A DNA stretch of 64,000 nt from Perkinsus chesapeaki (lineage: Eukaryota > Perkinsozoa > Perkinsida > Perkinsidae): NCBI GenBank assembly GCA_013115145.1, contig JAAPAO010000006.1:1-64000 (forward strand), written 5' to 3'. A program made the translations under genes and the position numbers. This document shows, piece after piece, positions 10,362-22,280 of the stretch (its first letter is position 1; the number at the start of each line of letters is the position of its first letter). The notes under the pieces are model-generated. The model ran no database searches, was not told the DNA's origin, and saw nothing but the letters and a program-made list of their open reading frames with translations.

Positions 10362-12600
10362 TCACGAAGAGAAGATCGCGAGTCTGAAAAAAAAGTCGAC
10401 ATTGTCACCACTTTGCGACATGTTGACTGTAATACTGTTCCCAATCCTATTACCCTCACGTACTCCTTCCCGCATCGAGCATTTCGGTGATGCACTATCC
10501 GCCACTCCACTAGAAGATGTATCGCGTTGAAGTAGGAGGGACAATGACCTACGCCACAGTGCCCAGCCCAATGATGAAGTTCTAGCAGGATAGTAATACT
10601 TCAAATCCTTCTCCTGCCTCGGTCTTTTGCACGCTGCATCTGTACTCCGATCCCTGTCTGCACCATCCGATGAGGATGCGCTCGACGATGAGAAAGATGA
10701 GGAAGAAGAACTGGATGAGGATGACGACGTTTCAGAATCACTGCGTTTTCGGCTTTTTCTCTTTCCTAAGAAGCTAGCCATAGAGAAAACCGCCATAGGT
10801 GGGACTGTTACGGGAACCAGAAGTGCTCTTGGAAGAATTCCTTCGTAGAAGACTGTCGGACACATCAACTTGATCTTTGGTCAGTTTCAGAACCTCTAAT
10901 GTTATCTCCGCCTGAGCAGCAACGGCAATTCTTACATCAGTAGTACTGATTCGGTACGGAAAACCTACTACCTTAGATGACGGTTCCATGGCTTTACCCC
11001 GTCCTCCTTCAGTTCTACTCCGGCATACTTCACATTTTCCATTCTCGTATATCTTGCTTGCGCAATCAGAACAGAACCTGAGTACAGTCCATTCGGATAT
11101 TAAATCCTAAGCCTTGTGTCCCTACACATGCCCACACGGAGATATAGCAGTTGTCGCACTAGCACGACTGCACCTCACACACAGAGAATACTGAGTTGCC
11201 TCTCTACCCCTTGCTCTGAGACTAGACCTGAACATAGGTAGCAGTAAGACCGCTGTCTCACACGATACCAGCCTCTGAATTACATTTCTTTTTGTAAAGC
11301 ATTAACATGCTCCATATCAATCTCCTTTATTGCCCCGGAGAACCTCTCTGAAACACTATGGCATATCCCTTCATACGCGGCGACTAACTTGCGTAATATC
11401 TGATAGTAGTAGCACGATCCATAGCGGAATGGCTTCTGTGAGTACATCAGATTCTCTGGTGGCAATCTCTAGCCTCCTCTCGTCTTTAGCCATCGTTACC
11501 TACGGAATGACCAGAACAAATACATAAAAATAATGTACTAAGTATGTTTCATGTAGCATAATGAATACGCTCTACGAATAGCATGCTAAGAATAGCATGC
11601 CCCACAATAGAGTCTCCATGCGAATCTGCCACCTACTACCTGAGTTTGGCCGAGAAGAAGTGACCTTTCAATCAACAAATCTTTCAGACGGTTAATGGAA
11701 GCACTCAATGATGCAATGGCCTTCCTGTGAGACTCACTATCTGAACACCACGCGCTTGTAACATGCAACGCATACGTGTGCTAGTAGAAATCTCACCTTC
11801 CTTCGTTTGTTGTTCGCCCGATGGCTGGCCATGTAAAGCTAAAGCCTGTGCAGCAGCCTGGTCCGCTTCGACTCTGTCAAAATAGCTGAAATCTGGCTTG
11901 ATGAGGTACATCTGCCTCTGCGTACCCACGCCCTTCACCTTGAAGCTGCAGTCAAAGTGCTTGCATATTTGACGCACCTGATAACAAGCCTCACGATGTA
12001 GAGTTTACATTATAAACAGTGTACACTATGTCATTACAGTATATCAACTAAGAAATAAGTTCCGAATTACTTAAGGTCACTTTTATACAGTTTTTACACA
12101 TTCAGAGGCACACCTATTAAACCAAGACCCATGTACTACCACATCTCTCTCGGCAGAGTTGACAGTCTTTGGTAGAGCTTGAGACTCCTTACCAGATTCT
12201 AAAAACCGCTCGACCTCCTTCCACCACGGAGTCTTCCTCAAGAAGTGTAGAGGCTTCTGTCCCGACATAGACAAACACTGAAATATACCGATCTTTCCCT
12301 CTGTTGTTACTAGAAGACGCTGCCGATCATCGATAACTAAACTCAATTCACATATCCGGTTAAGGAGCCGGTCAACGTCTTAGAATTCTGCTGCTATAGC
12401 AACCTCGGAGCATGTCATGCTCTATGTGGCATAATAGGCAGTCCTCTAACCAATCTCACTAAATCGTATGGAGAAGTTGGCAAGCCTCATCAGAAACCTC
12501 CGGTGAAGAAATATCAGCAGCAGACAGATTGATATAGTACCTACGAGACGGCTGGAGTTGACAACTCGGAGCAAATCTTGCAAATGCACTTCCTACGCAT
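10362..12600 (-). CDS. RING-finger protein with coiled coils and Ser-rich tail
   Basis: Predicted E3 ubiquitin ligase. From the ATG at 12600 (MRRKCICKICSELSTPAVS) exons join in phase through an N-terminal unknown domain, two coiled-coil stretches (RKAIASLSASINRLKDLLIE; ERRLEIATRESD then LRKLVAAYEG), a C3HC4 RING, and a tail with a basic cluster GKRKSRKRSDSE followed by a long Ser run. RING ligands appear in order as LCVRC, ISPCGHVFCSDC and GKCEVC. Introns resolved are 47, 73, about 130, 56, 46, 53, 48, 60 and 46 nt. The order coiled coil then C-terminal RING recalls Bre1-type ligases, but the RING sequence does not match Bre1 closely. The last exon may hold one further in-frame intron. Confidence 0.7.
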
Positions 12601-12770
12601 AAAGGTCAGCGCTGACTGGGAGGAACTGATGCCTTATGCTCCTCCCACTGCTAGTTTGATACACTCCGGAGGTATTGATTGGAGGTAGCACTGTACCTTC
12701 TACTTCTTGTTGACTTTCCGATCGTGGACGGCCACTCTATAACAGTCGGAGTAAGGATATGTCCACCCGA

Positions 12771-13355
12771 CTATGAGAATCTGCTTACAGTGAGCTGCTC
12801 ATAACTCATATCAAAGAAGCGACTGACGTCAGTGGCCCTCTTTGTTCGTATAGGGGGCAATTCTACATGCGATCGCCGACTAGTCTGAGAACTACGAACT
12901 GACCCGGCGGACGAACCGACAAATACTACATGTCCCATACTTTCACAAAGATAAGATGGTATTCTAGAGTAAGTAAACCTCAGCTGTGTGCGTTTTTGAG
13001 CTGCCCAATCGTGACGCGGAATTTCTGGCGGTGAAAATGAAGATCTCTGAGTGCGGAATATACCACAGATCCTACCCCCAGATCCTTCCGAGTGGAATGT
13101 ACTATGAGAGTCCTTTTCATATTTCCTCCGCGCCATATCACATACTCGAATGACCACTCTATGATAAAGCAGCCGTAAAAACTGTACCGCTTTCTTGTGT
13201 GCTCTTTTGTAAGGGTCGATTTGCGACATTGTGGACGATTGGGATAAAAAGTGCGACGCCCTACAGAACCGAGTTGGATAGCACTCAGTACGATAAAGTT
13301 TACCTAGACGCACGCACCTCTCGATTACGATGTTCCACACGTGTTCGAGTATCAT
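12771..13355 (-). CDS. Basic hypothetical protein
   Basis: An uninterrupted 194-codon frame from the ATG at 13355; a second ATG at 13229 starts MSQIDPYKRAHKKAVQFLRL. The protein is rich in Arg, Lys and Ser, with an aromatic helical start and an Arg/Ser-rich remainder (SGSVRSSQTSRRSHVELPP). No family recognised. Some internal stretches could be introns, since donor- and acceptor-like sites occur, so the exact protein is uncertain. It sits between the RING gene and a small coiled-coil gene on the same strand. Confidence 0.45.
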   Translation of the reverse strand: MILEHVWNIVIERCVRLGKLYRTECYPTRFCRASHFLSQSSTMSQIDPYKRAHKKAVQFLRLLYHRVVIRVCDMARRKYEKDSHSTFHSEGSGGRICGIFRTQRSSFSPPEIPRHDWAAQKRTQLRFTYSRIPSYLCESMGHVVFVGSSAGSVRSSQTSRRSHVELPPIRTKRATDVSRFFDMSYEQLTVSRFS

Positions 13356-13503
13356 TATCGGTGACTAACTGAAGAAGCAATTCACATGGCGACCGCCGAC
13401 AGAAAATTACCTTTTGACCTGTGCCATTAAGCCTTACCCCAGTCATGCGCTTCAAAAAAATCGCTGCGTCATTGCTCACAGGAGGGTTTTTACCTAACCA
13501 CCA

Positions 13504-14036
13504 CTAGAGAGTGATCGACTCTTCAAGAACGCCCAAGCTACGCTTTTGCTCGGCTCGTTTAGCATCAAGTATGGCACGAGCGTTTTGGCGTTTGATCATG
13601 TTCTTCATTTCCTAAATTAACCCACTACGTCATGAGGCATCCGGCAGTACTAATACCTTCTTTGGTTTGATAATTTTCAGCTTCACATCAGACCTTCTTA
13701 TTCCCTCTTTGATTACCCTGCTCACCTGCGTCACACAACAATTAGGTTGTAGAACCGATACAGCACTCACCTGTTCGGCAACACTCTCTACTTTGGGCGC
13801 TTTCACTCTCTCTTGTCTCAGCCGGGCTTCCGATTCCCTCGTGATAACTGATGCCCTTTGAGAGAGAACCGAATGCCGAGCTACGCGGGTTGCCTACACG
13901 AAGAATAAAGAAATCACAGAACAAGAGTCACTACAAATGATAAAGCTGCCATAACTGACGCTCGGTCTCCTAATCGTATTGGCCAAGCTTTCGAGGAGGA
14001 CCGGCGGCTCCCATATGACTGTTCATTTACTGACAT
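13504..14036 (-). CDS. Small basic coiled-coil protein (133 aa)
   Basis: Four exons fit exactly in phase (introns 41, 45 and 45 nt), giving 133 residues from the ATG at 14036 (MSVNEQSYGSRRSSSKAWPI). The C-terminal half is helical and highly charged: SRVIKEGIRRSDVKLKIIKP, EMKNMIKRQNARAILDAKRA and EQKRSLGVLEES. This looks like small nucleolar or ribosome-biogenesis proteins, but I do not recognise a specific family. The exact splice fit makes the gene itself likely. Confidence 0.65.
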
Positions 14037-14183
14037 TACAGTCAATAACTGAGGACACGGCGAGCAGGACGGCTACAGCGGTCAACGCTACGCGATAAAC
14101 TGGATCCATAACATGTTTACTACAGTAATAGAGTTAACAAAGATAGATATCCGCTATATGTGACGGGTAGGACGCAAACCCGG

Positions 14184-15472
14184 TCAATGAGTCCGAGGCT
14201 TCTCTGTACTGGCTACTTGACTCTCCTCCAGAATGGTCGCTAACTTGGTCTTCTCGACATCAGTGAGGTCCACTAGTGGCTTGCGACAGGGCCCGCCATG
14301 CAAACCAACCATGTCCATAGCATACTAAGCCGAACACCACTAGAGGTGGTACTGTAGATGTCCAGAAGATTCACCTTAAGTCCAGGCACTCCAAACTGTG
14401 AGGTCACAGCCGTATTTATTTCTACCGCTCGATGCTGATGGGCCATTGCACAACTCAAGTCTCCCTTGAAGAACGCGTCTTGCTGAAATGCGCGCCATGA
14501 TCAATAATACACAGCGAAGACAGTACGATATCACAACACAGCTGTGGTGCTATATTAGCGAGGGCGCAGACTCCACCGACGGCGCCAATGGATAAAGCAG
14601 GTAGTAAAAAGCCAGCACTGCCAGCCAATAAACTGAACTCGGTATTGTCGGTATCTTATGCAGAAGGCGTCATTAACAACCTCGACACTCGACATCGCGA
14701 GCACTATGTATATAGCACAACGTAATATACTTACGTTTACGAACCGTTGCCATTTTTACAACATTTCCGCTCGAATCCTTGAGGCCTATAATGTTCTTAT
14801 GTTTCGCAAGGCGACATATAGCAGCTACCGACAAATCAACGCCTGTGTTAGCTGGCATATTGTAACTGATTGATACTCATTGTGGGACATACTGCTCCAC
14901 TAGTTATTACAGGATAACAGGTATTGGACTGGCATCAGCAATCGCAGTGTAATGAGTAACGATTGCATCATCAGTCATCCTAGATTTATAACAGCTAGGA
15001 GTTAAAACAAGAGCCTGCTTGTTGACTCCACACCCAGTACCACCGTTACTAACTACTACAGCATCAGCTCCCACCGCAGCCACCCGCTTAGTCAATTCTA
15101 TCGTAGCAGCCGTCGACCCTGCCTCCGTCCCTACCAGAAGTTGCCAATGCTCAGGCATACTTTTACGGACAACCTCTACTTGGTGGATCTAAAGTGAAAA
15201 TATAACCCTTTGCTAAGCTCCAAGCAAACACTACTCTCTCTTCAGGCGACAACAGAACATATTCCCCATTACTGCCTTGACAAACTATTCCAGTCAATCC
15301 TGTACAAGTAGCCCAGTAGCTACATGTATATAGAATGAGTTGGGGGCTTTACTTAGGGGGCTTACTTTATATTTGAAATCATTTTATTATCGTCAGGAAT
15401 GCCTTCTGTTGTAAACGGTGTCGCTATTGGAGGATAGATGCCTCTCAGAGTCTCCACGGTGACAGCAGGCAT
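14184..15472 (-). CDS. HOGA1: 4-hydroxy-2-oxoglutarate aldolase (DapA/HOGA family)
   Basis: A class I aldolase of the DapA superfamily, closest by motif to HOGA1, which splits 4-hydroxy-2-oxoglutarate into glyoxylate and pyruvate in mitochondria (established knowledge). Motifs in order: GIYPPIATPFTTEG, QGSNGEYVLLSPEER, LLVGTEAGSTAATIELTKRV, LTPSCYKSRMTDDAIVTHY, PVILYNMPANTGVDLS, NIIGLKDSSGNV with the Schiff-base Lys, FSLLAGSAGFLLPALSIGAV, VTSQFGVPGLK and YAMDMVGLHGGPCRKPL. The last three blocks are HOGA-like rather than bacterial DapA-like. Six required introns (46, 46, 45, 80, 32 and 50 nt) plus a likely in-frame 39-nt one give about 316 residues. No clear presequence precedes the domain, so location is uncertain. 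Confidence 0.92.
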
Positions 15473-15850
15473 GATGAATGATAGGAAGACACCCTTATAA
15501 AACGCACGATATTACTCAAGCGTCGTTGGCTCGAATATAATGCACATTACGCAGTTGAGGGGAATGAGCAACTTCGCATCTCCCAAGTTGGGAGTCCCAA
15601 CTCCGTCCAATTGTTCTTGACTCAACACAACCGAATGAGCATTCTCGTCGTAAGCATCCGCTAGTCAAAGAATAAATGTTCCAAATTCGATAATGGCGAT
15701 GCCCAAGCTACGATGATGACAACGACTGATGACTTAAGTCCTCAAGGGATAACATAAAGGTCATTTCTCGAACACGGTCGTAGTAGGTTACTGTTTGGTA
15801 AACGATAAAACATCATCTAATACAGTACACTGCATACGACCTCTGTTACC
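15473..15850. other. Gap: spacer, nothing recognised
   Basis: Spacer between the aldolase start and the stop of the RING/SH3 gene, all on the minus strand. It probably holds the aldolase promoter; no motif stands out. Confidence 0.4.
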
Positions 15851-18762
15851 CTACGCTGCCTTCATCTTTGCTTCAACATACTTATCCCAGCACTTCCGGC
15901 CTAAGGACAGAAAATGCAGTAAGTCACACCTAGTCAAGATGATATAGTACTGCAGAACTCATCCAACTTCGAGACCTTTGATGCGGGCCTAGAGTGCTGT
16001 CTGGAGCTGCCGTGATTGGTACCATACCTGACAGAACAACAACACCGTGAAGGATCTGAGTTGAGATCAATAAAACTGTAGGTAAGCCATCCTTACAAAG
16101 TCGTATTCATCGCTGGACATGTTGTGCCACACGTAGCGCACTGGGCTTTCTTATCAACAGTAGGAGGCATCTTGGACTGATCTTGTAGGACCTAACCCAG
16201 TCATGTGCGTTGTTGGTGATTTCCGGTCTACCCATTGAGGGAACCATCCTTCCTTCTTGCCTCCTTGAGCAACAATAGTACCCAAGGTCCAGCCACATAC
16301 AGTCTGATGAGCTATTCCACCTCGAATCTAGCAAAGGCATCATTATATTCAACTCCCCACTCTAAGCAATTAGTACCGAGATAATATCACCAATCATAAC
16401 TGAGAGTTCTTTAGGCCTATCATTGGAGTCATATGCTCTCCGGGCAATATATGTTGAAGCAATGCTGGGGGCATGTTGAGCTTTACCAGAAACACCACTT
16501 TGCGCTGAACCAGGACGGCTTTGGCGTCCGGTGGGCGACGTTACTATACCAGCTGAGGGACGTGTCGAGGTGGGCGAGGCCTTAGGAGCCTCGGTTATAT
16601 CCGGCTCACCTTCAGTTACAGCATAACCCATACCTTCGCGGATAGTTTTACACCTATGAAAAGAGTGTGCATCAACATCAAAGCAAGTGTGTGTGAGGTG
16701 ATTATTGTACCTATTATCAGGCACCCATCCAAGCCTAGCACCATCACCAGAAATACATAAATTCCATCCAGCACGAGCTCTGCGTTGCCATACAACTACA
16801 ACTTCGCCTTCTGATACCTAAAGTAAACGTGTTGAGTTAGACGTAGATACAACTAGTCAATCAGTCAAACAATGAAAGCCGCTTCCTTACCGGGAGGAAT
16901 TGCTCCATGCTGTCGCTTCCAATGCCAATCGAGTGCGGGTCGAAATCACGAATAATCGACGCTCTCTCAGCTAATACAGTCGGCATTTTAGCAGCGGCTT
17001 CAGCTGCAGCAGAACCTGAGTAAGAGCACGTAATATTCGCACACGAGGAGGATCTGTAGCTTACCCTGAACCTCTCTATCAGCATTGGCTATAGGCTGAG
17101 CTCCTGGAGGTACTAATCCCTCCGATTCTACGTACTCGTCCAATCTCTTGAGACAGTATGCAGGAAACCATCCCTCCGAGCTAGAACGGGTTATATTCCT
17201 AAGACAGAATACAAATACAAAGAATTTTCAAGAAAATTAAAGCAAATTACACTCCATGAACCCACAACCCGCTTTCGCTCTTATCATCAATCCTCACTTG
17301 ATCATGAACCCCCACAGATATCACATGACCTGAATACGAGCATTACACATACTGGTATACTTGGTTGCTGCATGACCTCCAAGTTCCTGACTGTTAGCTT
17401 TAGCTCCTTCAAATGGTATCATAATCGTATGAACTCTGTAAGTCTGACACTGCCCCTCATGTTCAGATTCCTGAACCGAAATGCCGTACATGCAACTCTA
17501 AGCGCTAATCTAGTCACCTCATCACTGTTAGCCTTGTCCGTTTGAGTGTGGAAACCAGGCTGTGTTGTGTTAGGGGCTATAACTACGCCCGCTTTACACG
17601 CCTTGCATGTCTTAGCATGAGCTTGATATCTAACCAAACAAAATATACACCCTCCAAATGTTATACAAGTATTACGTGTCATAGGTGCCGGTCCATTGGC
17701 AACTCCCAGTGGGGTCGAAGTCAGGATTATAGTGACATTCTAAGCAGCAAGCACGATAAGCAGTGGTTTTACTCGAGCCGTTAAACCTTACTGATCTTCA
17801 GCTTGGACAACATCTTCCATATAGATTGACACTCAGGTCGTTGTGGATCCTAAACAAAAATTAATTCATTTTAGAAAGTTATAACACCGTACCCATTTAC
17901 GAGGTAAAAGCCACACTCACAGACTCGAGACCACTCATAACAATAGAGTTTGAAGGATTAAAACCGAGCTAAGATTGCTTGCTCGATATACCGGCCTCGC
18001 GCCTCACGACAAACTCACGAGATCCAGAAGGCCCGGGTTCAATTTGTAGGATAACATTCTTGCAATAATAATAGAATAGAAATGAAATAGATCACAGATC
18101 AGCTACATGTTTAAGAATTCTTAGTGTGTCTGCGAAATGCGGGCTTGTGGAAGACGACATGTGGAAACGAGTACGAACATTTGCCACTGGTGGTTTACCG
18201 GGGGATTGATGGAGAAGATTTCCTTCTTGTCGTTCAGAGGCGTCTTGCAGACTGGGCATGGAACATTACGAGCTTGACCAGCAGTACGTGCAACCTGATA
18301 TATAGGAAAGCATAGTCTGTGACATTCTTACCAATAGAACGTACTTGGACCCAGCTTCGAAAAGTAGGCTGAATTTGACTCCATTCCTCAAGGCAATCAC
18401 CACAGAACATATGAGAGCACTTTGTTATCTTCGGTTGGCATCCAACTATGTAAGTATGACAGATCTTGCAAACAAACTCTTCTGATTCCGGCGTGGGATT
18501 AAGTAATTGATCTGTGTCAATCTTAATCTCATCCAATGGTAACCTATGGATTGGGTCATCTATAGTGTGGTTAGAGTCCTCTGGATCGGAACCTGTACAA
18601 TGATACGCAGTAGTTGAATATAGAGATTAAATTACTCTCAGCAGGTGGCGCGTTGTGAGCCGAAGATGTGGAAGTCGATGAACCATGGGCAGCCGAATCT
18701 TGCCTAGATACCGTTGATGATTGTCTACTGGTGCCGCGCTTGCCACTTCCTCGAGAGGTCAT
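15851..18762 (-). CDS. RING finger protein with three SH3 domains
   Basis: Predicted scaffold-type E3 ubiquitin ligase. From the ATG at 18762 a Ser/Thr-rich leader is followed by a C3HC4-type RING (FVCKICHTYIVG, KCSHMFCGDCLEEW, VPCPVCKTPL). A Cys/His-rich region (IKCHYNPDFDPTGSCQW, KTCKACKAG) comes next, then three SH3-like units. These are seen as ESGLWVHG with SSEGWFPAYC; SEGEVVVVWQRRARAGWNLC with ARLGWVPDN; and ARRAYDSNDRPKELSVMIGD with GWTLGTIVAQGGKKEGWFPQ. A last Cys pair region (QCATCGTTCP, DEFCSRKCW) ends the protein. Introns are 44-75 nt except one of about 380 nt near 17850-18200, which probably contains unresolved exons. If that join is wrong, the RING and SH3 parts are separate genes. 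The layout resembles animal SH3RF/POSH. Confidence 0.7.
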
Positions 18763-19187
18763 TTACGATATGCTCACTCGAAAGCGAAATATTCAACTGC
18801 TGAGAAACAGACAGTAAACATCGATCTCCTAGGCCGAACGCAATGTTCCCAAGAAAGATTATTCAAAACGTTCAACCGAGTCTTCGCTATGCTGATGACA
18901 GTGGCCAATGGCAGAGTTACTTTAATCTTACACGAGCTGGATGCACGCGTCTCTGTGATGAAACTTAAGGATTGCGTGCCTCAGTATTCTAATGTACTAT
19001 ACCAATTACTGCTTTTATCCTAAGTATGACTGCCCAGCAATAATTCGGAAAATGTCAACAATGCTATGCCAATCGGTGTGAAGTTACCATTGGTCTTAGC
19101 AATGATACACATCTTAACATGAAACAGCTCCTCGAAGAAGGGCCTTAAACAAGGTAGGCCCTGAACTGAGCTGACAGAAGTGACACG
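18763..19187. other. Gap: spacer with an unassigned plus-strand frame
   Basis: A plus-strand frame reaching 19023 encodes up to 100 residues but shows no recognisable family; it may be chance. Otherwise nothing was seen. Confidence 0.35.
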
Positions 19188-20524
19188 TCAGTGCTCAGCA
19201 TCACTCATCTCATGTCCACATACAGCCGATGCTGAGGGAAATACAACCGTTGGTGGCTCTCTGCAATCACAGTCTCTCTTATTCCAAAAGGCGGTGCCAT
19301 ATGAACCATAAAGCTCCTCTCCAGGATATATATACCTGAACAGTAAGCAGGGGTGAGGGTTGGATCCACGATAGACTACCTCGTAGCTTTCACAGCCAGC
19401 ATCTTAACCCCAGTTGGGGTAGCAGAAGCTGTGGTCGATGATGAGGATGATGCAGCAGATGATAACCTCCTACCACTTCTAGTCGACCTTGGCTCCACAA
19501 CTGACAGTTCGACTGGACAGAACTCCACATTATTGAAGGATGAACCAGAGCCTCCCATATTGATTAGCTGGCCGACATACATACCCTTCATAAGGCAAGA
19601 GTACAAGCCATCAACATACATTAGCTTATGCATGAGGGGAATACAATGGGATGACAGTGCACCTCCGAAACTATCCTTCATCCAGTGCCGCTGAGCCTCA
19701 GAGAAAACATGCCCCGAATAGAGAGTAATCACTTCATTCTTGTGGAAGCTTTTCATCGCAAACACTCCTCGACCACCACCAAAGATGCGTGACCATCTCA
19801 CCGTCAATGCTTGTGAGTCTCCGAGTGCATACGCCTTCTCCATGAGGAGATCAAGCGAACATCTACGGCCATTGAGTATCAGCCTCGAATCCTCCTCCTC
19901 ATCCACAGAAGGCTGTTCTTTCCAGGGTTGTGGGAAATAGTTGGGCAACATAGTTTCAGATACATCTCTATCATCGTCCGCATAACTGCAGTATGGCAGC
20001 TTATATGCTTTAAACCATTCTTCTTGTTCAGGATGGGGCATGAGACCACAAAGCCTCGCCTTATCTGGATGTACAAAATACATATCTTGACTACCAACAA
20101 CATCCCTGTCCCTTCTCTGCCTCCCACTAGTACACGTCATTTGCAGCTCTGAATCCGTAGGAGCACACTCAGCTATCTCGGCTAAACTGCGCCCATCACC
20201 ATCAATCCAGCCCACGAAGAATCGCATATCCCAACGGACTTTCCCCCCTCCAGTCCCCTCAGACTTCACTATAACCTTCCTGGCAAGGTACTGCATAGCT
20301 ACATCTCGAGAAGCTTGTGAGTCTGATGCTGAGCCAGAAGTCTCACCCTGGAAATCAGGCATTGTTAAAGGGCAACTTAACTCAGATCTGGAAGCTGTAG
20401 ACTCCGTGGATTCCTCTCGTTTTGGGTGACCCGCCGCTGGCTCCTTACATTCGGAGCGCTTACGTTTCGACGGGGCACCTCGACGGCCCTTAATACCAGG
20501 AGAAGCTTGTGAAGGTTTAGACAT
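19188..20524 (-). CDS. SET-domain protein, tandem copy 1
   Basis: Two exons joined by a 44-nt intron give 430 residues. After a basic leader (KGRRGAPSKRKRSE) comes an N-terminal domain shared with the neighbour (YLARKVIV, FFVGWIDGDGRSLAEIAECAPT, MYFVHPDKARLCGL). Then follows a SET domain: FGGGRGVFAMKSFHKNEVIT, LYSGHVF, SHCIPLMHKLMYVDGLYSCL, VGQLINMGGSGSSFNNVEF and YIYPGEELYGSYGTAFW. SET proteins usually methylate lysine using S-adenosylmethionine. The normally conserved Asn-His pair of the R-x-x-N-H-x-x-x-P-N motif reads N-M here, so activity is in doubt. The C-terminus is a short, partly Cys-containing tail. Confidence 0.85.
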
Positions 20525-20666
20525 GAAACGGCAACCAAGCCCAAGCGATACCAACAAAAGCGTATCATCAGGTTCCCATGAACACAACCTTCACGGTCAC
20601 AGAAGCAAAGTAGTGTCATTAAATTACTAGCCCGAGTGGTGGCGGAAACGGTTGACCGTCATGCAC

Positions 20667-22045
20667 TCATGTATGACGTACTTTATGCTCCGCTTGTAGT
20701 AGATACAGGCGATTGAAGTTCGGCAGAGGGACTGGATAAACCTGAAAGATGAAGTGGCGAGGTATGCACTTCGAACGTATACCTATACTAACAAGATCAT
20801 CAGGAGGCAGCATTTCTTCTAATGTGAGAGGCCGCTGTACAGGCGGGGGCTCTAGGCAGACCATCTCCTGCTTCTTCCAGAAGGATGCACCATAGGAAAC
20901 ATATAGCTCTTCTCCAGGGAATATATACCTGTTCACATCCTATTACAGACATACGCGACAACGCTGACAACACACCGTGTAGCCCGTAGCACAACTGCTT
21001 TCATAGCCGTTGGGACTCCCTTAGATCTGCCCAACGGTCCTCCGTTGGTTGTTACATCAATAGTGTGAAATTCACAGTTATTAAACGAGCTCCCTGCACC
21101 ACCCATGTTGAGCATTTGCCCTACATGCATCCCTTTCATAAGACAGCTATGCATACCATCCAGATACGATAACTTCTGCATCAAAGGAATACAATGGGTG
21201 GAGAGCTCACCACCACCCTCATTCTTCATAAACGTTCTCTGGGCCTCACTGAACATATGCCCCCAGTATAGACTGACAAGCTCATGCCGGAAGAATGGCT
21301 TCTCAGCGAATACACCTCGGCCACCATAGGGTATTCTGGACTTGCGTATAGATATAGCATGTGTGTCACCCACTCGAAAGGCGCTAGCTTTGAGCAACCC
21401 CATGCTATACGCAGTACCGTTGACAAATATACAGTTATCGGGAAACTTATCGCCTGGGAATGGTTTTTCCGCCCAAGGCTGCTGATAAGGTTCTTCCAAC
21501 GATGAATCGAGTACCTCAAATCTGCCATACCAATCCTTCTGCTGTGGGTATGGTTGAAGCCCTCGGGCTACTGCTCTGTCTAGATGTACGAAGTAGAGTG
21601 CTGTATAGGGCACAACTTCCCGGCCACCAGTAGACCGTATTGTGTTCACTTGTTGACGACCCCAGCGCTCTATTTCAGCTTTAGAGGGCGCGCAGTCCGA
21701 CACTTCAGCTAGCTGCCTACTCTCATCCAACCACCGTATGAAGAAGCGAGCCTCCCAGTCGATATAATCAAGCAAAACCAGCTCAGAATCAACCACCACT
21801 ATGACCTTCCGTGCAAGATATTCCTCCTTAAACTCAGCATACTCATTTTCCTCCATCACTGATGACGACATGTCATTAATAGTATTAGACACATCCACTG
21901 GTGTTTCTCCTTTTGGACCTCCACAGGGAGATGTATCGTATTCCTCTGCTACAAATTTGCCTGTTGATGCAGCGGATTTGCGACGCACTGGCGGTGACAG
22001 CATCGGCTCCTGAGAAATACTGCAGTCTACTCTCATGGCAACCAT
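20667..22045 (-). CDS. SET-domain protein, tandem copy 2
   Basis: Paralogue of the downstream gene, same strand and layout: two exons with a 47-nt intron at the matching position, 443 residues. It shares the pre-SET blocks (YLARKVIVVVDSE, FFIRWLDESRQLAEVSDCAP, LYFVHLDRAVARGL). The SET blocks are YGGRGVFAEKPFFRHELVSL, YWGHMFSEAQRTFMK, SHCIPLMQKLSYLDGMHSCL, VGQMLNMGGAGSSFNNCEF and YIFPGEELYVSYGASFW. The Asn-His pair again reads N-M. A 60-residue C-terminal extension (LEPPPVQRPLTLEEMLPPDD...) is absent from copy 1. The copies have diverged widely outside the core, so the duplication is not recent. Confidence 0.85.
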
Positions 22046-22280
22046 GGTGACTTCACGAGTACCACACTGCCCGTCTCTTTATGCATTACATCACACTCAT
22101 GAGCCATACTATTATCATCAGTAACATCGATAGAAGGCCAATGCAGTGCACTCATTAATTCTTATGATAAATGTAACTATCACCAAGACAATTGAACCAG
22201 CCCCCGGGAACTCAAAGCTACTACAGTTAACAGTAGAAAGAGCGCTCAATAGACATCTCATGTCACGCCATCGGCACACA

